A DNA stretch of 15,912 nt from NCBI GenBank assembly GCA_002294665.1, contig DBFQ01000098.1, positions 15,024 to 30,935 of the forward strand, written 5' to 3'. Shown here piece by piece: positions 1 to 6,289 of this stretch. The notes below the pieces were generated by a model. The model did no database searches and was not told the origin of the DNA. It was given only the letters and a program-made list of their open reading frames with translations. This DNA is from Candidatus Aminicenantes bacterium UBA876 (GTDB lineage Bacteria > Acidobacteriota > Aminicenantia > UBA2199). Both the position numbers and the translations under genes were made by a program. Every line of letters starts with the position of its first letter. Position 1 is the stretch's first letter.

Positions 1-1329
1 CAGAAACGCCCACTGAACTGGGAGTTCCTTGAACCGCTGTTTCGTGTCACCGTCATGGCCTTCGGCATCATCGTAATCTGGTTCGCCGTAAAAGAGAACC
101 TTTTCTTTACCTGGCGCGCCGCAGAGTTCAGTGGGACCCGGGGTGTCATCCTGCGCTACCTGCTTTTCATTTCCGGCCTGATCTTTGTCTCTTCACTGGT
201 CGTCCGAACCTGGCTCTGGTTTCGTTACCGGCCGATAGCGATCGATTCAATCTCGGACGCCCAGTGGCCCCATGTGACCGTGGCCGTGCCCGCTTACAAC
301 GAAGGTCTCGGCATTTACCGTTCCCTGGTATCGATCGCGGAATGCGATTATCCCCAGGACCGCCTGCACATCATCGCGATCGATGACGGTTCCGGAGACG
401 ATACCTGGCTGCACATGCAACGGGCGAAAGAACGTTATCCCAAGCTGATCCGCCTTGAACGATTCAAACGCAACCGCGGCAAACGCGAGGGGATCTATCA
501 TGCGTTCTCATCCTGCCACACGCCGTTCTTTGTCACCGTCGATTCCGATACCCGCCTGGAGCCCGCCGCCCTGCGGGGGATACTGGCGCCGATGATTCTG
601 CGTGCGGATATTGCCGCGGCGACCGGACGCATCCGTATTGACAATTACCGCGCCAACGTGTTTACCCGCATGCTGAACGCCCATTTCGCCATGGCGTTCG
701 ACTACACCCGTGCGGTTCAGAGCACGTTCAAGAACGTGCTTTGCCTTTCCGGCGCTTTTTCCGCCTACCGGAGTTCGATGCTGGCCGGAATCATCGATGA
801 ATGGCGCGAACAGAAATTTTTCAACCAATCCTGCACCTACGGCGAAGATCGCAGCCTCACCAACCACATTCTTCGCTCCGGCCACGGCACCTTTTACCAA
901 CAGAACGCCGTTTGCCATACCATTGTGCCGGAAAACCCGGGCAAGATGCTGCGCATGTTGACCCGTTGGGCCCGCAGCAATATCCGCGAAAGCGCCATCT
1001 TTTCCGGATTCATGTTCAACAACCGTCGTCGCGGCAACCGCTTCCTGCCTTTCTTTGAATTCTCAACCACCATATCACTGATCATCCTGCACTTCGTCTG
1101 GTTTTACTTTTTCCTTTTTTCCGGCCTGATCAACAATTCCTTTCTCTTCCGTGCCCTGGCCTATACGGTTCTGTTCGGCTTCTTTTACATGCTGTACTAT
1201 ATCCGCATAGAAGGACACCGCGATTTTCCTTACGTGGTTTTCTTCTCTCTCTTCAGCGCCGTATGCACAATCTGGGTCTTCACCGTAGCCGGATTGACGC
1301 TGAACCGGCGCGGCTGGAGTACACGGTAA
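1..1329 (+). CDS. Processive family-2 glycosyltransferase, hyaluronan/chitin/poly-GlcNAc synthase type (5' end cut by window)
   Basis: Membrane-embedded GT2 synthase likely to polymerise a nucleotide-sugar into an exported polysaccharide at the inner membrane. The frame is open from base 1, so the gene probably begins upstream; the first ATG in view is at 55 and would give 424 aa. Numbered from that ATG: hydrophobic segments near 1-14 and 30-55, then the catalytic domain with DDGSGDD at 110-116 (nucleotide binding), DSD at 163-165 (metal-binding DxD), GED at 263-265 (catalytic base region), and LTRWARSNIRE at 302-312, equal to the product-binding RW box of NodC/HAS enzymes. Three or four hydrophobic helices fill the C-terminus (about 335-420). 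The usual first Gln of the QxxRW box is Met here. The product cannot be named from sequence; hyaluronan, chitin-like, cellulose-like or poly-GlcNAc are all open. No partner gene is visible downstream. Confidence 0.85.
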   Translation, partial: QKRPLNWEFLEPLFRVTVMAFGIIVIWFAVKENLFFTWRAAEFSGTRGVILRYLLFISGLIFVSSLVVRTWLWFRYRPIAIDSISDAQWPHVTVAVPAYNEGLGIYRSLVSIAECDYPQDRLHIIAIDDGSGDDTWLHMQRAKERYPKLIRLERFKRNRGKREGIYHAFSSCHTPFFVTVDSDTRLEPAALRGILAPMILRADIAAATGRIRIDNYRANVFTRMLNAHFAMAFDYTRAVQSTFKNVLCLSGAFSAYRSSMLAGIIDEWREQKFFNQSCTYGEDRSLTNHILRSGHGTFYQQNAVCHTIVPENPGKMLRMLTRWARSNIRESAIFSGFMFNNRRRGNRFLPFFEFSTTISLIILHFVWFYFFLFSGLINNSFLFRALAYTVLFGFFYMLYYIRIEGHRDFPYVVFFSLFSAVCTIWVFTVAGLTLNRRGWSTR

Positions 1330-1349
1330 AGGAAAGAAACGGGAAGTTG

Positions 1350-1400
1350 AGGGAGTTGAGGGGAGAAAATCAGTAGGGGCGAAAAATTTTTCGCCTGTAC
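1350..1400. repeat. Intergenic palindromic repeat, copy 1
   Basis: A roughly 30-base lead (1350-1381, beginning AGGGAGTTGA and ending GTAGGGGCG) runs into an imperfect 28-base palindrome at 1373-1400. The two 14-base arms meet at GAAAAA/TTTTTC and differ at two positions. The same lead recurs at 1518-1547 with small changes. It lies 20 bases after the glycosyltransferase stop. It could form a hairpin in RNA, but no clear T-run follows the stem, so I do not call it a terminator. It is best read as an interspersed REP-like element. Confidence 0.55.
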
Positions 1401-1440
1401 GTCTGTCACCTCTTCCTGCCTCTTGCCACCAGCCATCTGC

Positions 1441-1504
1441 ATTCAAATCCCAAATTCCAAATCCCAAACATATCCAAATGACCAAAATCCAAATGTTCCA
1501 AATA
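1441..1504. repeat. CCAAAT-type degenerate tandem repeat tract
   Basis: About seven copies of CAAAT or a one-base variant, mostly in the form CCAAAT, occur in 64 bases with spacings of 8-15 bases (ATTCAAATCCCAAATTCC and onward). The tract is purine/pyrimidine-skewed and AT-richer than its surroundings, and has no reading frame with coding character. Similar low-complexity CCAAAT tracts occur between genes in some environmental bacterial genomes (recollection, not checked). It lies between the two copies of the palindromic element. Confidence 0.5.
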
Positions 1505-1517
1505 TGAAACCAAGTTT

Positions 1518-1669
1518 AGGGAGTTGACGGGGAAAAGAAGTAGGGCGCAATTGGGAGTGCTGCAGGGCGTTTTCCTGAAGATCTGCAGGTCGACACTTCT
1601 CGATGCGCCAGGATTTCTCCCTGCAGAAGCCTGAGGTTTTTCCGGCGACTCGTCTTTATTTCGCCCTAC
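1518..1669. repeat. Intergenic repeat element, copy 2, with nested inverted repeats
   Basis: The lead AGGGAGTTGACGGGGAAAAG at 1518-1537 matches copy 1. GTAGGGCG at 1540-1547 is the exact inverse of CGCCCTAC at 1662-1669. Nested inside, CTGCAGGG (1560-1567) pairs with CCCTGCAG (1619-1626), and the centre holds a near-palindrome CCTGAAGATCTGCAGG (about 1574-1589, two mismatches). No ORF of coding character covers it. This looks like an expanded version of copy 1 whose palindrome arms are separated by about 114 bases. A structured RNA or a small non-autonomous mobile element are both possible. Confidence 0.5.
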
Positions 1670-1734
1670 AATATCCGGGCTTTCTCTCTGTGAGTTCAAG
1701 TTGAACAGCTGGTTTTTATCTTTCCTTAACAAAC

Positions 1735-1763
1735 TTGAGGTAGTTTGCGTTCTGGAGTATGCT
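1735..1763 (+). promoter_or_regulatory. Predicted sigma70 promoter for the phoB-phoR-like operon
   Basis: TTGAGG (1735-1740), 17 bases, TATGCT (1758-1763). Transcription would begin near 1770, giving a leader of about 23 bases with a GAGGGAG ribosome site at 1779-1785. TTTATC at 1715 and TTAACA at 1726 are 11 bases apart just upstream, a weak hint of Pho-type autoregulation. Confidence 0.4.
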
Positions 1764-1792
1764 TAATCGACAATGCTTGAGGGAGATCATCA

Positions 1793-2488
1793 ATGGAAAA
1801 TCAACAGCCTGTCATCGCTGCCATTGAGGATGAGCCGGATATACTGGAATTGATCCGCGTGCACCTCGAGAAAGCGGGATTCAGAGTCAAAACCTTTGCA
1901 GCGGCCCTGCCGTTCTTTGAATACCTGAAAGAAGAACGTCCGGATCTGATCCTGTTGGACCTGATGCTCCCCGACATCAGCGGCATTGAAATCTGCAGGA
2001 AGGTCAAGTCCAACCGTCGCTGGGAAGAAATACCGATTCTGATGCTGACGGCAAAAAGCGAAGAGGACGACATCGTGCAGGGCCTGGATATGGGCGCTGA
2101 CGATTACATGGTGAAGCCCTTTTCCACCAGGGAACTCACAGCGCGGGTTCGAGCGGTTTTGCGCCGCAACGCGGGAGAATCCGGTGAAAGCGCCTCGCGT
2201 ATCAGCGTAAACGATGACTTTCACATTGATCTGAATCGCCACGAGGTAATTGCCGGAGGGGAAAAGATCCAGTTGACGCGCACCGAGTTCACGATCCTTT
2301 GCACATTGGCCGAACGCCCCGGTTGGGTGTTCAGCCGCGAAAAGCTCTTGTCCCGACTCTGGGGCGATGACAAATTCGTCATCGACCGTACCATCGATGT
2401 CCATGTCAAGAACATGCGTGACAAGCTGGGCAAATACGGCGATATGATCCGCAATGTCCGCGGCGTGGGATACAAGATCGATCCATGA
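1793..2488 (+). CDS. phoB: OmpR/PhoB-family response regulator
   Basis: Cytoplasmic two-component transcription factor, 231 aa, the usual length for the family. The receiver domain (about 6-125) shows acidic pocket E12-D13, phospho-acceptor D56 in LLDLMLPD, T86 and K108 in VKPFS. A winged-helix DNA-binding domain (about 135-230) ends in the family signature around RTIDVHVKNMRDKLG and the RGVGYKI hairpin. The start ATG is preceded by GAGGGAG seven bases away. The stop overlaps the kinase start (ATGA), so the two are cotranslated. The receiver sequence and the PAS-bearing kinase partner favour PhoB (phosphate limitation). Another OmpR-type regulator such as PhoP/WalR is possible. The Pho-box-like site before the nearby porin gene supports the PhoB reading. 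Confidence 0.85.
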   Translation: MENQQPVIAAIEDEPDILELIRVHLEKAGFRVKTFAAALPFFEYLKEERPDLILLDLMLPDISGIEICRKVKSNRRWEEIPILMLTAKSEEDDIVQGLDMGADDYMVKPFSTRELTARVRAVLRRNAGESGESASRISVNDDFHIDLNRHEVIAGGEKIQLTRTEFTILCTLAERPGWVFSREKLLSRLWGDDKFVIDRTIDVHVKNMRDKLGKYGDMIRNVRGVGYKIDP

Positions 2489-4227
2489 AGAAGACCCTGT
2501 TTTTCAAGACTTTCTGGGCCGGAGCCCTGATTCTCGTCATTGCCGTATCCCTGATCACCATTCTAACGGCCACCAGCCTGAAACGATGGCACCGCAACGA
2601 CCTGCGCAGCCATCTGGAGCAAATCGGCCGTTCTCTTGAGCCCGCGATCACGGACATGTTGCGCAGCGACCCGGATAATCTGGATGGTTGGGTTAAACAG
2701 ATGGGAAAGCGCATCAACGCGCGAATCAGCATCATTCTTCCGGACGGCCGCGTGCGCGCCGACTCCAGCGCCCTGCCGGAAAACATGGACAACCACAGCG
2801 ATCGACCGGAAATATCCGCCGCCCTGGCCGGCGTTTTATCCAGCCGATTGCGGTTCAGCCGCACCATCATGGCCGACATGCTCTACGTCGCCCTGCCGTT
2901 GCGTGAAAACTCCGAAGTCAACGCTGTCCTGCGCGTCAGCATGACGACGGAAACCATCCGCGATCTACGCCACAAACTGGAGACCCGGATCCTCCTGATT
3001 CTGATATCGCTTTTGTTGTTATCCCTGGTTCTGACCTATTTTAACTCGCGCAGAATCTCGCGCCCGATCAGCGGCCTGGCCCGGGCCGCGCGCGCTGTGG
3101 CCGAGGGAGATTTCACTACCCGCGTACACGTTGCCGACCGGGGTGAACTGGGTGAACTTGCTTCCAGTTTCAACCGCATGGTGAGCCGTCAATCCGAGAT
3201 GTTTTCCGAGATGTCCCGGCAACAGAATCAGCTGGAGACCATTTTTTCGACCATGCGTGAAGCCCTGGCGGTAATCTCCATTGACGGCACCGTGCTCATC
3301 TCCAACCGCAGTTTCGACAGGATGGTCGGGGTTGATGCCCCGAAAAACAGGAAGTACTGGGAACTACTTCGCAGCACTGAATTCAACACCATGATTCAAT
3401 CCCTGTTCGCTTCTCCGCGCAATATTTCCGGGGAAATCGAATGGATGGAGCGCAATTATCTGGTGAATCTCACGCCGCTGCCGGGAGCGGGTGAATACGT
3501 CGTGACATTCATGGATATCACGGAGCGGCGACGCCTGGAAACCATCAAGCGCGATTTCGTGGGCAATGTATCGCATGAATTGAAGACTCCCCTGACTTCG
3601 ATCAAGGGCTTTCTGGAAGTACTCGAAACAGAAGTCAAGGGCGAGGAAGGAATGAAATTCCTGCAGATCATCCGCCGCAATGTGGAGCGCATGATCCGCA
3701 TCATTCGTGACCTGCTGCTGCTTTCACGCATGGAAGACAAGAATTTTCAACTGAAGACAAAACCGGTCTGCCTCGCGGACCTTGTGCGGCACACCGCACG
3801 CATGTTCGACAACGCAATCCGTCAGAAAGGCTTGGAACTGGTTCTCGAGCTGCCGAAGCAGATGCCTGCGGTTACGGGTGATCCTTCCCGCCTCGAGGAT
3901 ATGCTCGTCAACCTGCTCGACAATGCCGTCAAGTACACTGAACACGGAACCGTAACGGTTTCGCTGCAGGCCGACTCAACGTGGGCCATACTCAAGGTAG
4001 AGGATACCGGAATCGGTATTGCGCCGGAACTGCGTGAGCGTGTCTTTGAACGCTTTTTCGTAGTCGATGTGTCCCGTTCCAAAGAAACCGGCGGTACCGG
4101 GCTGGGGCTCTCGATCGTCAAACACATCGTGTTGTTGCACAACGGCGAGATCAACGTGGAGAGCAGGCCGAATCACGGCACCACTTTCCGCGTTCATCTG
4201 CCCCTGGATCCAAAGCCGATCGACTGA
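2485..4227 (+). CDS. phoR: PhoR-like membrane sensor histidine kinase
   Basis: 580-aa inner-membrane kinase, cognate to the overlapping response regulator. Order: TM1 about 8-28; periplasmic sensor region about 29-165; TM2 about 167-186; HAMP about 187-240; PAS about 246-350 ending in the typical DITERRRLE connector; HisKA with phospho-acceptor H364 in VSHELKTPLTS; HATPase with N box NLLDNAVKY near 476-484, G1 DTGIGI and G2 GGTGLGLSIVKH. The layout (extracytoplasmic sensor, HAMP, PAS, kinase) matches the long PhoR type of Firmicutes and many other phyla rather than the short E. coli PhoR. The signal is inferred to be phosphate status. No phosphate transporter or PhoU is in view, so another envelope signal cannot be excluded. 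All catalytic boxes look intact. Confidence 0.85.
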   Translation: MKKTLFFKTFWAGALILVIAVSLITILTATSLKRWHRNDLRSHLEQIGRSLEPAITDMLRSDPDNLDGWVKQMGKRINARISIILPDGRVRADSSALPENMDNHSDRPEISAALAGVLSSRLRFSRTIMADMLYVALPLRENSEVNAVLRVSMTTETIRDLRHKLETRILLILISLLLLSLVLTYFNSRRISRPISGLARAARAVAEGDFTTRVHVADRGELGELASSFNRMVSRQSEMFSEMSRQQNQLETIFSTMREALAVISIDGTVLISNRSFDRMVGVDAPKNRKYWELLRSTEFNTMIQSLFASPRNISGEIEWMERNYLVNLTPLPGAGEYVVTFMDITERRRLETIKRDFVGNVSHELKTPLTSIKGFLEVLETEVKGEEGMKFLQIIRRNVERMIRIIRDLLLLSRMEDKNFQLKTKPVCLADLVRHTARMFDNAIRQKGLELVLELPKQMPAVTGDPSRLEDMLVNLLDNAVKYTEHGTVTVSLQADSTWAILKVEDTGIGIAPELRERVFERFFVVDVSRSKETGGTGLGLSIVKHIVLLHNGEINVESRPNHGTTFRVHLPLDPKPID

Positions 4228-4461
4228 ACACACCGCTTCGGGCCCAGCGGAGATTGACAGCATGCCATTCCTGCTGACAGGCTAGGCTCCTGTCTTGACT
4301 CCATCGCTCCTCAATATATTCAGCCGTGATCAAGCTGTAACCGGTTCCACTTCCTGATGCTTCCTTTTCGCAGACCTGTTCCTGCATGATAGCAACATCT
4401 TTCCGGCGACAACCTTCTGATCCCGAACATTTTCCACTTCCCCGGTCCGGTCACCCTGTAC

Positions 4462-4716
4462 ATGGCTTTCGCTATCCTGGTCATCGCTCTATTCTCACTC
4501 AAGTCCAACCCCATGCTCCTGTTCACACTGATGATGGCGCTGGTCAATGGAATCATCACGTTTCACGGCGACGCGATGGAGATCACCCGTCATTTCTTCA
4601 CCGCGGATGTCAGCCTGAAAATTGCGTTCCTGTTGGCCTTGATTCGCTTGCTGGATGTTCTGCTCAATCACAGCCGACAAAAGCGCGCACAGGCAATCAA
4701 TTACAAACGTGACTAG
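4462..4716 (+). CDS. Small hydrophobic membrane protein of unknown function
   Basis: 84 aa with hydrophobic stretches at about 1-35 (possibly a helical hairpin broken near KSNP) and 47-68, then a basic tail with NHSRQKR. Amino-acid make-up is typical of a real membrane peptide, and the other frames over it are not. The start is uncertain: no Shine-Dalgarno site precedes the ATG, yet the frame is open back to 4393 and encodes a plausible stretch (IPNIFHFPGPVTLY), so a non-ATG start such as CTG at 4417, or an upstream frameshift, is possible. It lies between the sensor kinase and the porin on the same strand. I do not recognise the family; a role linked to its neighbours is only a guess. Confidence 0.5.
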   Translation: MAFAILVIALFSLKSNPMLLFTLMMALVNGIITFHGDAMEITRHFFTADVSLKIAFLLALIRLLDVLLNHSRQKRAQAINYKRD

Positions 4717-4763
4717 CAGACCTCCTGCTCGCGGCAAAGCCTGGTTGAGCGGATTCACCATAA

Positions 4764-4807
4764 TTTAACTCAGATTTCATCCAGGTTTAACCAGGCCGGA
4801 TTAGCAT
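4764..4807 (+). promoter_or_regulatory. Pho-box-like activator site and -10 element of the porin gene
   Basis: Three half-sites start exactly 11 bases apart: TTTAAC (4764), TTTCAT (4775), TTTAAC (4786). Eleven-base spacing of direct half-sites is the geometry bound by PhoB/PhoP dimers. The last two units (4774-4791) align with the 18-base E. coli Pho box at 11 of 18 positions. A TAGCAT -10 (4802-4807) follows after 10 bases, as in E. coli pho promoters where the box replaces the -35. Transcription would begin near 4814, leaving a leader of about 24 bases. Confidence 0.5.
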
Positions 4808-4837
4808 GTGTACAGTCCATTTTCCATAGGAGGAATC

Positions 4838-5854
4838 ATGGCAAAAAGACTGACCATGCTATTGATTGCAATCGCTTTTCTGGCAGTGTTCAGCGTTCCG
4901 GGTCATGCCGACGACATCAGCGGATACATGATCCCCGAGTACTACATTGCTGCCGGCAATCACAATGACGCCATCAATGGCCAGCACGGTTTCTGGCTGC
5001 GACGGATCTACTTCGGCTACAACACCGACCTGGGTGACGGCTGGTCGGCGCGGGTGCGTTTTGAAATGAATTCGCCCGCATACGGTGAAGGGACAATGGA
5101 TCCCTTTATCAAAAACGCCCACCTGGCCAAAAAAATGGCCGGAGGCTTGAAGCTGATGATCGGTATCATTGAGCCCCCCAGTTTCAGCCACATCGAAAAG
5201 TTCTGGGGTTATCGTTATGTGGAAAAAACCGCCCCTGATTTCTTTAAGTTCGCCGGCTCCCGCGACTTCGGCGTAGCCCTGGATGGCAAGACCAAGGGTG
5301 GTCTCACTTACACCCTGATGTTCGGCAATTACGGCGGAGAGAAAGGTGAAGACAACAAGGGAAAAGCCGTATACGGCCGCGTCGGTTTTGAAAACAAGAC
5401 GCTGTTTCTCGATGCCAATGCCCACTACGGCTCCGACAACGGCAAAGATGTCACCTATCTGACATTGTTCGGCGGGTTGAAAGGCGGTTGGGGACGCCTG
5501 GGCATGGGGTATCACTACCTCGACCAGTCTCCGGAAACGGGCGAAAGCCAGAACAACGGCATTATCTCCGCCATGGCAATTCTCAAGCTTTCGAAAAAAG
5601 CGGAAGCGTTTGCCCGCTATGACCACCTGACCCATGAAAACTTTAAGAATCCGGGCGGCTATGTGCCCATTGAATGCGCCAATTCCAAAGCGCGCTTCGT
5701 CATCGCCGGGTTGAGCTTCAAGGTTCATAAAATGGTAAAGATCTCGCCCAACGTCAAGTATGTCTTTTACGCGGCCGGCGACAGCGGCATCCGCCATGAC
5801 AGCGATTTCTACGTCAACCTGACCGCCAAGATCGACTTCAAATCCAAGATCTGA
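4838..5854 (+). CDS. Outer-membrane porin-like beta-barrel protein, possibly phosphate-selective
   Basis: 338 aa. The start ATG has AGGAGG four bases upstream; a GTG at 4808 in the same frame would add ten unlikely residues before the signal peptide. Residues 1-24 form a signal peptide (basic MAKR, hydrophobic core, cleavage after GHA). The mature part has alternating hydrophobic/hydrophilic short strands rich in Gly, Tyr and Phe with aromatic girdles (for example WLRRIYFGYNTDL, ARVRFEMNS, LTYTLMFGNYGG), typical of a 14-18 strand barrel. It resembles the porin O/P class by overall pattern, but I see no motif that proves the specificity. It ends in ...KIDFKSKI, with Ile instead of the common terminal Phe. 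The Pho-box-like promoter and the adjacent PhoB/PhoR-like pair support phosphate uptake; a general porin is the alternative. Confidence 0.7.
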   Translation: MAKRLTMLLIAIAFLAVFSVPGHADDISGYMIPEYYIAAGNHNDAINGQHGFWLRRIYFGYNTDLGDGWSARVRFEMNSPAYGEGTMDPFIKNAHLAKKMAGGLKLMIGIIEPPSFSHIEKFWGYRYVEKTAPDFFKFAGSRDFGVALDGKTKGGLTYTLMFGNYGGEKGEDNKGKAVYGRVGFENKTLFLDANAHYGSDNGKDVTYLTLFGGLKGGWGRLGMGYHYLDQSPETGESQNNGIISAMAILKLSKKAEAFARYDHLTHENFKNPGGYVPIECANSKARFVIAGLSFKVHKMVKISPNVKYVFYAAGDSGIRHDSDFYVNLTAKIDFKSKI

Positions 5855-5870
5855 CCGTGATCTTCTCACT

Positions 5871-5905
5871 TTCACCGGAGGAGAGCAGCCCTCTCCTCCG
5901 GTGAA
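5871..5905 (+). terminator. Strong hairpin after the porin gene
   Basis: A perfect 14-base-pair stem (TTCACCGGAGGAGA at 5871-5884 with its inverse at 5892-5905) closes a 7-base loop, 17 bases after the porin stop. No T-run follows directly, so it may be an end-protecting hairpin or a terminator of non-canonical type rather than a classic intrinsic terminator. Confidence 0.55.
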
Positions 5906-5979
5906 TCACGCGCACAGAACCACCCCGTTCAATCGCGCAAAAAAAAATAATTTTTTCGATAGTTTTTTATCGTTTTTTG

Positions 5980-6008
5980 TTGCAAATCGGGATTTTGTGG
6001 GTTATAAT
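5980..6008 (+). promoter_or_regulatory. Near-consensus sigma70 promoter with upstream A/T-tract
   Basis: TTGCAA (5980-5985), 17 bases, perfect TATAAT (6003-6008). Just upstream, 5939-5978 is almost pure A then T runs, with a small CGATA...TATCG hairpin followed by six T; this could act as an UP element or as a weak terminator. It is one of the best promoters in the window, yet the next sizeable gene starts 282 bases beyond the -10. Confidence 0.6.
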
Positions 6009-6013
6009 TCAAC

Positions 6014-6165
6014 TGATGATTGGGGATAAGCGATTCATGAGGCCACGGTATTCAAAGACAACGGAATACGCGGGCGGTTTTCTGAAAAGCGACAACCTAG
6101 AAATCTCTCTCAAATAACTCCCTCCCCCCGGGTGCGGCAGGATCCCCCCCCTGCCGCACCCAACT
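6014..6165 (+). ncRNA. Candidate small RNA or structured leader
   Basis: Transcription from the strong promoter would begin near 6015. About 150 bases later comes a perfect 12-base-pair GC hairpin (GGGTGCGGCAGG at 6130-6141 with its inverse at 6150-6161, loop 8). No T-run follows the stem, so it is weak as a classic terminator. The interval has no sizeable ORF. A 33-codon frame (6016-6117) exists, but its ATG falls at the predicted start of the RNA. It could be an sRNA ending at the hairpin, a tiny peptide gene, or the long leader of the NYN gene. I recognise no Rfam-type family. Confidence 0.35.
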
Positions 6166-6289
6166 TTACTCTCAACACCATGATACCGGAATAGCCCCTC
6201 TTTTTTCCCGGACTTCACGCCGGGGACTGGCATCAAACCCCGTTTGGGAGTACAATGTCACCAATGTTTCAATCACCTGGAGAGACTTC

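Noticed and set aside
1441..1504. Possible CRISPR array
   Set aside because: Units are only 5-6 bases, irregular, with no spacer-length intervals and no cas genes nearby.
1406..1732. Minus-strand frames through the 1330-1792 gap
   Set aside because: They read through the repeat elements and the CCAAAT tract, and their translations show no domain.
4151..4387. Minus-strand 78-codon frame between kinase and small membrane protein
   Set aside because: It runs into the conserved end of the kinase gene and has no recognisable domain or convincing ribosome site.
4386..4712. Alternative 108-codon frame over the small membrane protein
   Set aside because: The His/Arg/Pro/Gln-rich product lacks any hydrophobic or domain pattern; the 4462 frame is the more protein-like.
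4859..5875. Minus-strand 338-codon frame opposite the porin
   Set aside because: It mirrors the porin in the opposite frame. The plus strand has signal peptide, ribosome site and barrel pattern; this frame has none.
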